The notes beneath the pieces were generated by a model. The model worked only from the letters and a program-made list of their open reading frames with translations. It ran no database searches and was not told the DNA's origin. DNA of 64,000 nt. It comes from Bacillota bacterium (GTDB lineage: Bacteria; Bacillota; Clostridia; Christensenellales; Pumilibacteraceae). The DNA lies in the NCBI GenBank assembly GCA_009779975.1, contig WRAY01000001.1:62001-126000 (forward strand), read 5' to 3'. The translations under genes and the position numbers were made by a program. This document shows, one piece after another, positions 53,337 through 61,312 of this stretch. The stretch's first letter is position 1, and every line of letters begins with the position of its first letter.

Positions 53337-54666
53337 TTTCAAATATTTTTTGGGCATAGCCTCTTAGCCATTGGCCGCAGTTTAATTTTGGGTCTATTAT
53401 TGCTTTTTCAAGCATGTCGTCGAGAAGAACTCCGACTTCCGCCCCAAAAAAACCGATGTCAACAAGGACTGAGCCGTCTATTTTTAAGTCACGGACTGTT
53501 ATCGGGGATTTATCTTCAATCATTTGTTGCTTGATATTAAAAAATCGAGATTTTCTTTCGCTTTTTTGAGTGCCCGTTGCTTTGCCATCGGCATCAATGA
53601 GGAGAATTAGTTTGTCAACAATGTCCCAGTTTCTTGCAATGAATAGCCGCATTTTTGCCGTCGATGTGTTTTGCATAAGATCATACATATGATTGCGGCA
53701 CAATCTCTTTGTCTCAATGATAACTTTTTTGGGAAATTTCAGTCCGTCAAAGCCGAGCAGTTTTGGGACAAGTTTTTCACTTTCAATTTCATGACGATGA
53801 AAATTTCCGCTCTCTTTGTGGGTTATTATTTTTCCAATGTCGTGCATAAGCGCCGCAATTCTTATTTCAGGGGCGGCGTATTTGACTGTTTGAAGAGTGT
53901 GTTCCAAAACATCGTATTTGTGAAATTCAGAGTTTTGCTCAATCCCCTCTCCCTCTGACAAAATCGGGATAACGAATTTTAAAAGCCCTAGTTTATGAAG
54001 AAGTTTTAAACCGCGGTAATGGGCATATTCAACTCCGTATTTCAAATCGGCTAGCAGTATTTTTTCCAACTCGTCCCGCTTTCTTTCCGGAGAAATATCA
54101 TTTAATAAATGAGCATTCTCCATTGCCGCTTTTGCGGATGCTCCGTCAATTTTGAAGCCTGTTTCAGCGGCAAATCTGACAAGCCGCATAAGGCGAAGTC
54201 CGTCTTGCGAAAAAGTAACCTTTGGGTCAATCGCTCTAATTAGTTTGTTTTTAATGTCTTGAACTCCGCCGTGAGGGTCGATTAGTTTGTCGTCTTTGAT
54301 GTCATAGTAGATGGCATTCATACAAAAATCCCGCCGCTTTGCATCCAACCGAAGATCGTTTGTGAAAGAAATATTTGAGGGGGTGTGAGAGCCGTCGGGC
54401 GGATAGTTTTCAGTCCGAAAAGGAGTGTATTCCCACTCATTAAAACCTCGCTTGATAAGTGAAGTTCCCAAACGATGATTGACCATTTTCACCATATAAC
54501 TTGACGGCAATTGAAGCGCCAAGGCTAGTTGCGGCCCGCACAGGTCGATGTCTGTCATCTCAGTAATGCCTGCAATTTTATTGCGGATAAAGCCGCCTGT
54601 TATATAGACAGGTTGCTGAGTGTCTTGAGATAATGTTAATAAAGGTTTTGGAACTGTTATTTTCAT
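53317..54666 (-). CDS. cca: CCA tRNA nucleotidyltransferase / poly(A) polymerase family
   Basis: The 449-residue protein has the class II nucleotidyltransferase head (VYITGGFIRNKIAGI, then TDIDLCG with the two catalytic Asp), RRDFCMNAIYYD, the fingers-like region (GLRLMRLVRFAAETGFKID) and an HD domain (IRIAALMHDIGKI) near residue 275. It adds or repairs the 3' CCA of tRNAs. A TTG codon 8 residues upstream could start the frame, but ATG 54666 fits homologues. The C-terminal KGLRPS is encoded by the AGGGTCGAAGACCCT mini-hairpin of an intergenic repeat family, so the tail was probably rewritten by the repeat. Confidence 0.92.
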   Translation of the reverse strand: MKITVPKPLLTLSQDTQQPVYITGGFIRNKIAGITEMTDIDLCGPQLALALQLPSSYMVKMVNHRLGTSLIKRGFNEWEYTPFRTENYPPDGSHTPSNISFTNDLRLDAKRRDFCMNAIYYDIKDDKLIDPHGGVQDIKNKLIRAIDPKVTFSQDGLRLMRLVRFAAETGFKIDGASAKAAMENAHLLNDISPERKRDELEKILLADLKYGVEYAHYRGLKLLHKLGLLKFVIPILSEGEGIEQNSEFHKYDVLEHTLQTVKYAAPEIRIAALMHDIGKIITHKESGNFHRHEIESEKLVPKLLGFDGLKFPKKVIIETKRLCRNHMYDLMQNTSTAKMRLFIARNWDIVDKLILLIDADGKATGTQKSERKSRFFNIKQQMIEDKSPITVRDLKIDGSVLVDIGFFGAEVGVLLDDMLEKAIIDPKLNCGQWLRGYAQKIFEKGLRPS

Positions 54667-54759
54667 ACTAATTACTCTTTTTATCCTCAAATAGTTGATT
54701 TTGTGGGTTTAGTGCAAAAAGATATTTTCAAGATTGTTAAATTTCTAGACTGTTTGAGT

Positions 54760-57600
54760 TTAAATTGCTATTATTATTTGAACAAACATTGCTCCTTGAG
54801 GGCTTCGAACACTGTCTGAGGAAACTATTTTGAAGTGGACTGCTCTTTGTTGTCCTTCGGGGGCAGTCATGTTGAAGTTATTAAAGTTGTGATGGCGAAA
54901 TCTTGCCAGTATTGGATTTTGCTGATATTCATTCGGATTGGATATTGAAGATTCTCTTTTTGAAAAAAGATGTTCAAGCGAGCGGTTAATCCTTAACTCA
55001 AACGCTATGAATTCGCTTTGACCCGCAGTTGATTGATATTGCAAATGCAATCCATTCATGCCGACATAAAAAGTTTGTTGTGCGTTTTGAGCAGATTCAA
55101 GCATGTTGTCGACGAGCGAATTTGCTGCGGCAACTGCATGATTTTCACTTCCTGAAATGTAGAAACCTTTGAGTGCGTGGGCGTTGATTGGACGAAGTGA
55201 AGTTCTCGGGAAAGATGCTCTTTCATCTTCGCGATGAGTTAAAACTGTTTCACGGTCGGTTAATAAAAACCATCGTCTGTTTTGCACTTCAACCCATCGA
55301 TTGGTTCCAAATGGAGTAAATCTTGTCAATTCAACGCCCCAAGTGGCATCTACTATGAACCATTCTCCATAGACTTTGACTTTGTTCCATGCATGATAGC
55401 CCCAGTTTCCGCCGCCGACATAGCCTTGTCCAAAAACTCTGATAGACGGAATATTTTCAAGTCCGGCAAGGAGTATGAATGCTTTTGTTATTCCGTCACA
55501 CACTGCAAGTGACCGAGGGTCGCTTCCAAAAACACCTTCAAGATAATAGGCATCTTGTCTGACTGCATCAGCGGTGCTGCCGCCGGTTGCCGCCCATGCC
55601 CTGTGGTCATAACTTACTCTCCATATTAAATAGTCATATATTGCTTGCAAAGTTTGCACCTGTCCAAAGCCGGTGTTCGGAACTATTGACTTCATTATTT
55701 CTCTTGCTTGATGATAAATCGGGTATGCCTCGCTGTTTGGTGCCGGATTCGGTCTAAAGCCTCTTTCGATGACGAAATATAGTTGCTCACTGGTGTGAAC
55801 AACAACCTCTCTTCTTCCGGATGTGTCAATTGGAAGAGTTTGTCTGTTTTGAGAAAAATCAGTGTTGACCAAAGGTCTTAGGGCTTGCAGTGAGTGAGGC
55901 TGCTGAAATCCGATACTTGGCGGCCAAGTCAAGTTACTGCTATTTTGACTTGGAAGTCCGTCAGTATCAAACCTTATTGTTAAGAATAAAATTCGTTCTT
56001 CTCCGTCATCACCGCCAAAACCAAATTGAATGTTGTATTCTCCTGTGAATCCCAAAGAGCGAAAAACTCGAACTAAAAACGCTTCTAAATTATTCCTTAA
56101 AACCACCTCATTTCCGACAAAAGGATAGATAAACGGGTGTCCGAAATTGTCGCAAATAAAAATTTCAAACTCTTGAGTGTGTGATATGCCTTGAAGTCTT
56201 GGTCTTTCTCTCCACTTAAAAAAGTGGGCAAATAATTCTGTGAAATCGTCCTCGTTTTGGACAAAGTGGTTTCGATGTCCGTCAAAAACAGTATTTTCAA
56301 GGTGCGGTATTGCTTCAACATAGTTGCGAACTATATTATTTTCAATCTCTGCCCAGTCGGAAAAAACACTGTCCTCAGCATTAGGCATAAGTATTGCTGA
56401 ACGGATTTGAACAGTGAAAGAGGTATTTAGAATGTGGTAACTTGCGTTTTCAGTGTAGCCGATAAATTGAGTTAGGTTAACTTGCCCATCATTAAAGAGA
56501 TGCTGTGTTGGAGTGTAGATTGTTGAAATTGTTAAAGGCAGTCTTGTTTGCCCTCGATATATCATTATTTCATAGTCCAAATTTGGCATATTCGTGTCGA
56601 AATAAAGCGTGACGAGAGGAAAGTTTCTAATAGTGCAAAGAAAGAGATTTCTAGGGGTCACAACTCCTTCAAGAGTAACTAGGGCATAGTTTTCATCTGC
56701 ATTGAAAGGAATGTTTTCGTTGTTGATATAAAGTGTTATGAAAAACTGCCCTGCTTCATAAGGAGTGAATCTGAAAATCCTATCGTTCCCCATAATTTCC
56801 CCATTGACTCTCCATTCAATTTGTCTTTCAGGATTGCCATGCGCATCAATAAAATCTACTTCAAAAGATACTTGTGAGGCATTTTCTTGGATTTTCAGTC
56901 CGCTGATATGCTCAAAATAATCCGGAGGTGTTTCAAATGGGTTGAATGCTCTTAACATAACTGTGTCATAAATATTTTGTCCCATTTGATTAGCAACGGA
57001 CGCCGTGACTGAAAAAGAGCCGACTGACGGTGGCATGAAACTAAGGTTTTCGTTTGAAGGAATTGTTTTGTTTTCTTTTTCTTGATTAGTCCTGCTGTCA
57101 ACTACTGTCCAACTCACCATCACAACAGAGTCCAAATCAATATCAAAATGGGGGAAAAATTCAACTTGTGAAAAATAAGGGGCGTTTTGAAACATATTTC
57201 CGCTTGAAATAATTTCAATGCCGGACGGTGCTATGTCGGACACATTTACATACACATGAGCCGCTCGGCCGTTTGAAACAGTTTGAATAGTAAGTCTTGC
57301 TCTTCCTGCTGAAACTGCTGTTATGCTGCTTGTTTGATTGTTTGCGGTAAAAATTGAATTATCAGAAGATATTAAAACAAAATCTCTGTTTCTGACCAGG
57401 ACAGGTTCAAAATTTATGTCGCTGTCGGTTATTGTTCGAGACCTGCCAACAACAAGATTAATCTCCGTTATGTTAAGCGTTATGCTCTCAACTTGCCCTC
57501 CACAGCCAACAGCAAAGAAAACAACAGAAAAAACCATCACTGCACTAAGTATCAGCGACATAATTTTTTTTACCCCTATGTTTTTAAAAATCGTTTTCAT
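54760..57600 (-). CDS. transglutaminase-like lipoprotein
   Basis: The 946-residue protein begins MKTIFKNIGVKKIMSLILSA with lipobox AVGC (Cys33). A BIG2-like domain is near 35-115. Further Ig-like segments follow (SFEVDFIDAHGNPERQIEWR near 250). The papain/transglutaminase-like core is at about 637-760: LAVCDGITKAFILLAGL (Cys near 702), GYHAWNKVKV (His near 735) and FIVDATWG (Asp near 752). Such secreted transglutaminase-like proteins may cross-link or cleave peptides in the cell envelope. TATAAT lies seven bases before the ATG, with no Shine-Dalgarno site, so a leaderless message is likely. Confidence 0.87.
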   Translation of the reverse strand: MKTIFKNIGVKKIMSLILSAVMVFSVVFFAVGCGGQVESITLNITEINLVVGRSRTITDSDINFEPVLVRNRDFVLISSDNSIFTANNQTSSITAVSAGRARLTIQTVSNGRAAHVYVNVSDIAPSGIEIISSGNMFQNAPYFSQVEFFPHFDIDLDSVVMVSWTVVDSRTNQEKENKTIPSNENLSFMPPSVGSFSVTASVANQMGQNIYDTVMLRAFNPFETPPDYFEHISGLKIQENASQVSFEVDFIDAHGNPERQIEWRVNGEIMGNDRIFRFTPYEAGQFFITLYINNENIPFNADENYALVTLEGVVTPRNLFLCTIRNFPLVTLYFDTNMPNLDYEIMIYRGQTRLPLTISTIYTPTQHLFNDGQVNLTQFIGYTENASYHILNTSFTVQIRSAILMPNAEDSVFSDWAEIENNIVRNYVEAIPHLENTVFDGHRNHFVQNEDDFTELFAHFFKWRERPRLQGISHTQEFEIFICDNFGHPFIYPFVGNEVVLRNNLEAFLVRVFRSLGFTGEYNIQFGFGGDDGEERILFLTIRFDTDGLPSQNSSNLTWPPSIGFQQPHSLQALRPLVNTDFSQNRQTLPIDTSGRREVVVHTSEQLYFVIERGFRPNPAPNSEAYPIYHQAREIMKSIVPNTGFGQVQTLQAIYDYLIWRVSYDHRAWAATGGSTADAVRQDAYYLEGVFGSDPRSLAVCDGITKAFILLAGLENIPSIRVFGQGYVGGGNWGYHAWNKVKVYGEWFIVDATWGVELTRFTPFGTNRWVEVQNRRWFLLTDRETVLTHREDERASFPRTSLRPINAHALKGFYISGSENHAVAAANSLVDNMLESAQNAQQTFYVGMNGLHLQYQSTAGQSEFIAFELRINRSLEHLFSKRESSISNPNEYQQNPILARFRHHNFNNFNMTAPEGQQRAVHFKIVSSDSVRSPQGAMFVQIIIAI

Positions 57601-57607
57601 TAGTAAT

Positions 57608-57636
57608 ATTATACTACATTTATTTCAAGAAATCAA
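57608..57636 (-). promoter_or_regulatory. leaderless promoter of the transglutaminase-like gene
   Basis: The minus strand reads TTGATT (57636-57631), 17 bases, TATAAT (57613-57608), then seven bases and ATG at 57600. Confidence 0.7.
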
Positions 57637-57689
57637 GAGATTTCGCAAAAAAAAGGCAGGATAAAATATTTTAAACTTTTTGTCATCAT

Positions 57690-57725
57690 CGCATTTTTTC
57701 ACTTGCAAGCAAGAAAAAATGCTCC
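57690..57725 (-). terminator. hairpin downstream of rpoZ
   Basis: GCATTTTTTC and GAAAAAATGC form a ten-pair stem with an inner TTGC/GCAA stem. It lies about 75 bases after the rpoZ stop codon; the 195 bases 57601-57796 hold no gene I can support. Confidence 0.5.
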
Positions 57726-57796
57726 TTGTATAAAAGATGTTGGTTTTTCCCAAATAGCCTTTAGACAAGTGTGCCAGCAAAAAATTAGATTATTAA

Positions 57797-57991
57797 TTAG
57801 TCCTCATGACCTACTTCTATTATTCCGTCAAAGACTTCTTGAGAAGCAACTGTCACCGCACGGCGGCCGGCAGCATCCAGAACATCCGGTTTTTTCTCCA
57901 GGAGAAATCTTGCCCTCTTTGTGACAAGCGAGCAAAGTGCGTATTTGCAGCCGATTTTTGTTACCATTTTGTCGATTGGTGGCTCTAGCAT
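57797..57991 (-). CDS. rpoZ: RNA polymerase omega subunit
   Basis: The 64-residue product reads MLEPPIDKMVTKIGCKYALC, then SLVTKRARFLLEKKP and AVTVASQEVFDGIIEV, the usual omega pattern (K-Y-x-L ... A-x-R-A ... A-x-x-E). It assists assembly of RNA polymerase. AAAGGAGAA precedes the ATG. It follows gmk by 32 bases, the standard gmk-rpoZ pair. Confidence 0.93.
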   Translation of the reverse strand: MLEPPIDKMVTKIGCKYALCSLVTKRARFLLEKKPDVLDAAGRRAVTVASQEVFDGIIEVGHED

Positions 57992-58023
57992 AGTTTTTTA
58001 GTTCTCCTTTAAATTTAGATGTT

Positions 58024-58638
58024 TTATTGAATATTCAATAGTTTCTTTATTCTATTCTCATTATATCTTATGCGGCTTTTTTCTGCTGATATAATTTCGA
58101 GAGTGTTGTTGACTGCTTTTTCTATAGTATCGTTAAACACTATGTAGTCGAAGAGTTCGTATTGACCTAGTTCGCTTTTTGCACTTCCCACTCTTCTTTG
58201 CAAACTTTCTTCTGTTTCGGTTTTTCTGTTAATTAATCGCTCTTTCAATATTTCAAACGATGGAGGCATGATGAATATCAAGACGGCGTCTTCATACTTT
58301 GCTTTGATTTGTCTTGCACCCTCAATGTCAATGTCAAATATCACATCATGACCTTTTTCGAGATTGTCGAAAACTTCTTTTTGAGGAGTTCCATAGTAAT
58401 TAGTATATACTGTTGCGGTTTCCAAAAATGCATCTTTTTTCTGCATTTTTAGAAATTCTTCTTTTGTTTTGAAAAAATAGTGAACTCCCTCTTTCTCTCC
58501 CTCTCTTGAGTCTCTGGTTGTCACAGATACTGACCGCCTCATGTTCGGGGATTGCTTTAAGACTTGCTCATAGATAGTGCCTTTTCCTGCACCGGACGGC
58601 CCTGATATAATGATGAGAAGTCCGCAATCTTTTTGCAT
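58024..58638 (-). CDS. gmk: guanylate kinase
   Basis: The 204-residue protein has the P-loop SGPSGAGKGTIYE near residue 10, the GMP-binding SVTTRDSREGEKEGVHYFF segment and the lid DIDIEGARQIK, all typical of Gmk. It converts GMP to GDP. An upstream in-frame ATG (58677) lies inside a hairpin and I reject it in favour of ATG 58638. There is almost no leader: the promoter -10 box (58649-58654) is about ten bases from the start codon and overlaps the ald terminator. Confidence 0.95.
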   Translation of the reverse strand: MQKDCGLLIIISGPSGAGKGTIYEQVLKQSPNMRRSVSVTTRDSREGEKEGVHYFFKTKEEFLKMQKKDAFLETATVYTNYYGTPQKEVFDNLEKGHDVIFDIDIEGARQIKAKYEDAVLIFIMPPSFEILKERLINRKTETEESLQRRVGSAKSELGQYELFDYIVFNDTIEKAVNNTLEIISAEKSRIRYNENRIKKLLNIQ

Positions 58639-58646
58639 TGTAATAA

Positions 58647-58694
58647 AAAGCATACCACATGAGATACTCTTTGTCAACTCATGTGGTATGCTTT
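58647..58694 (-). terminator. ald terminator hairpin containing the gmk promoter
   Basis: Arms 58647-58663 and 58678-58694 pair perfectly over 17 bases (AAAGCATACCACATGAG and complement) around a 14-base loop, and on the minus strand TTTTTATT follows. The minus-strand loop contains TTGACA (58677-58672), and 17 bases later TATGCT (58654-58649) lies in the 3' arm: together a promoter for gmk. Confidence 0.75.
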
Positions 58695-58728
58695 AAAAAT
58701 TTTGTTAAAATAATTTTGTTATTAGTTT

Positions 58729-59850
58729 CTAAACTCCGAAGAAGTCTTTTGTTGATTTGTAGGCTAGGTTTAAGTCATCCGCTACTGCTTTGTAGGTTAT
58801 AAAGCCGTCATGGACATTTAGTCCCAGCATTAGGGCTTTGTCTTCTTTCATTGCTTGGATTGCACCTTTGTTTGCAATGTCAAGAAGATATTTTAAAGTG
58901 ACATCGGTTAGAGCGAAGGTTGAAGTTCTTGGAACTGACCCCGGCATGTTTGCAACTGAATAGTGGATAACTCCATGTTTTTCATAGCACGGGTTTGCAT
59001 GTGTTGTCACTCGGTCAATAGTTTCAACCATGCCGCCTTGATCAATTGCCACATCGACAATAACTGAGCCTTTTTTCATGGTTTTAACCATTTCTTCTGT
59101 TACTAGTTTTGGTGCTTTTGCTCCCGGAATAAGAACTGCTCCGACAAGAAGGTCACATTCAGCGACTGCTTTTGCGATGTTGTAGGAACTTGCCCAAAGA
59201 GTTTTCATTCTACCGCTATACAACTCATCAATATAGATTAATCTTTTTTTAGAGATGTCCATGATTGTGACATCCGCACCCAGTCCCATTGCCATTCTTG
59301 CAGCGTTTAAACCAACAATACCGCCGCCGATAACGACAACTTTTCCAGGATTTACTCCCGGAACTCCGCCAAGAAGTGTTCCTGACCCTCCCCAAAATTT
59401 TGTCAGCATTTGAGCCCCGACTTGAGTTGCAACTCGTCCTGCAACTTCACTCATTGGAGTAAGCAGCGGCAGTGAGCCGTCTCCTAACTCGACTGTTTCA
59501 TAGGCAATTGCTGTCACTTTCTTTTTCATAAGTGCCTCAGCAAGAGGTTTTTCCGCTGCAAGGTGAAGATAAGTGTAGAGAACTTGACCTTCTTTGAATA
59601 GGTCATACTCAGACTCTAAGGGTTCTTTGACTTTGACGATAGTATCTGCTTTTTCAAAGATTTCTTTCGGGGTTTTCAGCATTTTAGCACCGGCATCTGT
59701 GTATTCTTTGTCAGATATGCCGCTGCCTAGACCTGCTGTTGTTTGAACGAAAACAGTGTGTCCTGCACTGATAAGCGCTTTTACGCCTGCCGGTGTTATC
59801 GCTACTCTGTTCTCATTTGCCTTGATTTCCTTTGGAACTCCAATTATCAT
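58729..59850 (-). CDS. ald: alanine dehydrogenase
   Basis: The 373-residue protein starts MIIGVPKEIKANENRVAITP, has LYTYLHLAAEKPLAEALM with the catalytic His, a Rossmann motif VIGGGIVGLNAARMAMGLGA near 172 and ATTHANPCYEKHGVIHYSVA-type late sequence (VTTHANPCYEKHGVIHYSVA). It interconverts L-alanine and pyruvate with NAD; in spore formers it is linked to sporulation and alanine use. AAGGAG precedes the ATG. The promoter is at 59901-59929, and a CCGCA/TGCGG hairpin (59872-59883) lies in the leader. Confidence 0.96.
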   Translation of the reverse strand: MIIGVPKEIKANENRVAITPAGVKALISAGHTVFVQTTAGLGSGISDKEYTDAGAKMLKTPKEIFEKADTIVKVKEPLESEYDLFKEGQVLYTYLHLAAEKPLAEALMKKKVTAIAYETVELGDGSLPLLTPMSEVAGRVATQVGAQMLTKFWGGSGTLLGGVPGVNPGKVVVIGGGIVGLNAARMAMGLGADVTIMDISKKRLIYIDELYSGRMKTLWASSYNIAKAVAECDLLVGAVLIPGAKAPKLVTEEMVKTMKKGSVIVDVAIDQGGMVETIDRVTTHANPCYEKHGVIHYSVANMPGSVPRTSTFALTDVTLKYLLDIANKGAIQAMKEDKALMLGLNVHDGFITYKAVADDLNLAYKSTKDFFGV

Positions 59851-59900
59851 TTTATCATTTTCTCCTTAATCCCGCATGTGCGGTTTATTTGAATAATTAT

Positions 59901-59929
59901 ACAATAACATGTTAAAAAAAAGTTGTCAA
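59901..59929 (-). promoter_or_regulatory. promoter of ald
   Basis: The minus strand reads TTGACA (59929-59924), 17 bases, TATTGT (59906-59901). A TATAAT occurs five bases farther on but with a 22-base spacing. Confidence 0.6.
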
Positions 59930-60193
59930 GGGTTTTCAACCCTTTTGTCGGTTTTTGCTAGTATCAGCACTCTCCGTCAAAAGTATCGAAGACACATGTC
60001 AATTGTTTTTTCAAATTAACATCCTTATCTTTTTTCGTGAATTTTTATCCCCGCATATTGCGTTTTATTACGGGTTTTTCGGCAGTGTGACCATCGGAAA
60101 TATTGTTGAAGACAATGAAGATATTGCGGCGTATCTTCACTACTTTTGTCTGGCTTTACTAACACCAGAATCCAACAAATCCGTCGAATACGG
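59930..60193. repeat. spacer with TCGAAGA-type mini-hairpins
   Basis: No gene is seen. GCACTCTCCGTCAAAAGTAT (59967-59986, continuing CGAAGACAC) is a close relative of the sequence at the end of the CCA-adding enzyme gene (53307-53335). ATTGTTGAAGACAAT (60102-60116) and CCGTCGAATACGG (about 60180) are further small palindromes. Confidence 0.55.
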
Positions 60194-60619
60194 TTAAGTT
60201 TCACGACCCACGAGATAATCGAGAGTAACATCAAGATAATCTGCTGCGGCAATTAGTGTCGGCATAAGTGGATCTGCACCTTTTTTCCAGTCATTAAAAT
60301 ACGCACCTGTTATTTGACTTTCTTTTCTCATTCGATAGGCTGTAATCCCGAGATGCTCTAAAGCAGTACGAAAATGCTGATAAAATGGAGGACACGGTCT
60401 AGGTGTAAAATTCAAATCATTATCTGAGCGACCCATAAGATAATCTAGAGAACATTCAAAAAAGTTAGCAAGTTTTATTGCATTACTTAAAAATACTTGA
60501 GTGCCACGCTTCCAGCCATGAATCGTAGATTTGTCCACACCTATAATTGAAGAAAGTTTTTGTGCTGATATATCTTTTTCTATCATAAGTCCAGACAACC
60601 TAGTAGCAAAATTTTCCAT
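60194..60619 (-). CDS. double-HTH XRE family transcriptional regulator
   Basis: The 141-residue protein contains two Cro/C1 helix-turn-helix domains: residues 5-66 (SAQKLSSIIGVDKSTIHGWK, ending CSLDYLMGRSD) and 78-141 (TAYRMRKESQITGAYFNDWK, ending TLDYLVGRET). It has the same design as the regulator at 17465-17905. GGAGG precedes ATG 60619. Three copies of an ATGTCAGTTT operator lie between it and the divergent 68-residue gene, so it probably controls both. No signal-binding domain is present; the second HTH may serve for dimerisation. Confidence 0.85.
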   Translation of the reverse strand: MENFATRLSGLMIEKDISAQKLSSIIGVDKSTIHGWKRGTQVFLSNAIKLANFFECSLDYLMGRSDNDLNFTPRPCPPFYQHFRTALEHLGITAYRMRKESQITGAYFNDWKKGADPLMPTLIAAADYLDVTLDYLVGRET

Positions 60620-60649
60620 AGAAAAACCTCCATATTTGATATAAAAAGT

Positions 60650-60788
60650 ATGTCAGTTTTGCACAACAAAATATGTAAAGTGGAATACTCCCTACATATT
60701 ATATAATTCGGCAAGATAAAACAAAACAAGTCAAACAACATGTCAGTTTCACGCAATAAATACTAGATAAGTTGAATGAAACTGACAT
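60650..60788. promoter_or_regulatory. divergent control region with three ATGTCAGTTT operators
   Basis: ATGTCAGTTTTGCACAA (60650-60666), ATGTCAGTTTCACGCAA (60740-60756) and the inverted TTGAATGAAACTGACAT (60772-60788) are three copies of one 17-base site. The first overlaps the minus-strand promoter region of the regulator gene. The last two face each other across 15 bases; the last ends at a TATAATATAAT box (about 60788-60798) of the plus-strand gene. Confidence 0.75.
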
Positions 60789-60831
60789 ATAATATAATAG
60801 TGGTCACAACAAATTTTGAAAGGAGGTAGAA

Positions 60832-61038
60832 ATGGAAAATCAATTCATTATATTAAGAGATACGATAATTAATTACTTAAAACAAGACAGCAAATACAGC
60901 AATGTCTTAGCGGTTGAAAAAGATGGATTGCTATTTGCTGGTGCAGATGTAGCACTGCTTGATAACAAAAACGATTTGCAAATATACAGAATAGTTATAA
61001 TTCCGCATAAACTTGATTACAGCATTTTTACTACATAA
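60832..61038 (+). CDS. 68-residue unknown protein controlled by the divergent XRE regulator
   Basis: AAAGGAGGT stands at ideal distance before the ATG. The product MENQFIILRDTIINYLKQDS continues KYSNVLAVEKDGLLFAGADV and IYRIVIIPHKLDY, with no known motif. Strong ribosome site, operators upstream and divergent repressor make it a regulated small cytoplasmic protein. It has no hydrophobic segment. It may be a regulator partner or an effector of a small addiction-like module, but there is no direct support for a toxin. Confidence 0.7.
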   Translation: MENQFIILRDTIINYLKQDSKYSNVLAVEKDGLLFAGADVALLDNKNDLQIYRIVIIPHKLDYSIFTT

Positions 61039-61049
61039 TCAGTATATCA

Positions 61050-61095
61050 CAAAAAAACGAGGCTATCGCACATCAAAAAAAATGCGATAGCCTCA
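61050..61095. terminator. hairpin between the 68-residue gene and the PucR-type regulator gene
   Basis: GAGGCTATCGCA (61059-61070) and TGCGATAGCCTC (61083-61094) form a 12-pair stem. On the minus strand seven T follow, so it stops the regulator transcript. On the plus strand the T-run is poor. The 220 bases 61096-61312 hold nothing I recognise. Confidence 0.75.
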
Positions 61096-61312
61096 GTTAT
61101 TTCTCCACTTAATAACCTAATAACTGTTTATATTCTAAAATGAAGGCTTTTTTTTCATAAAATAATTTAGGTCAACTCTCAAAGAACGATTTCCTGTTTT
61201 CCCAATATATAGCCCCTTTTAATCATTTTAATACCCTTTATATAGTTTTTTATCCACTTTCAACATTTCTTCAAAAAGAAATGTCAACTGAAAAATCAAC
61301 ATCTTAATACTT

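Noticed and set aside
53082-53357. Open frames in both directions between the VanW and CCA-adding enzyme genes
   Set aside because: They consist of the mini-hairpin repeats and have no ribosome sites.
57601-57796. Possible short gene or remnant between the transglutaminase-like gene and rpoZ
   Set aside because: No frame with start, ribosome site and motif is visible; the sequence holds a hairpin and plain AT-rich DNA.
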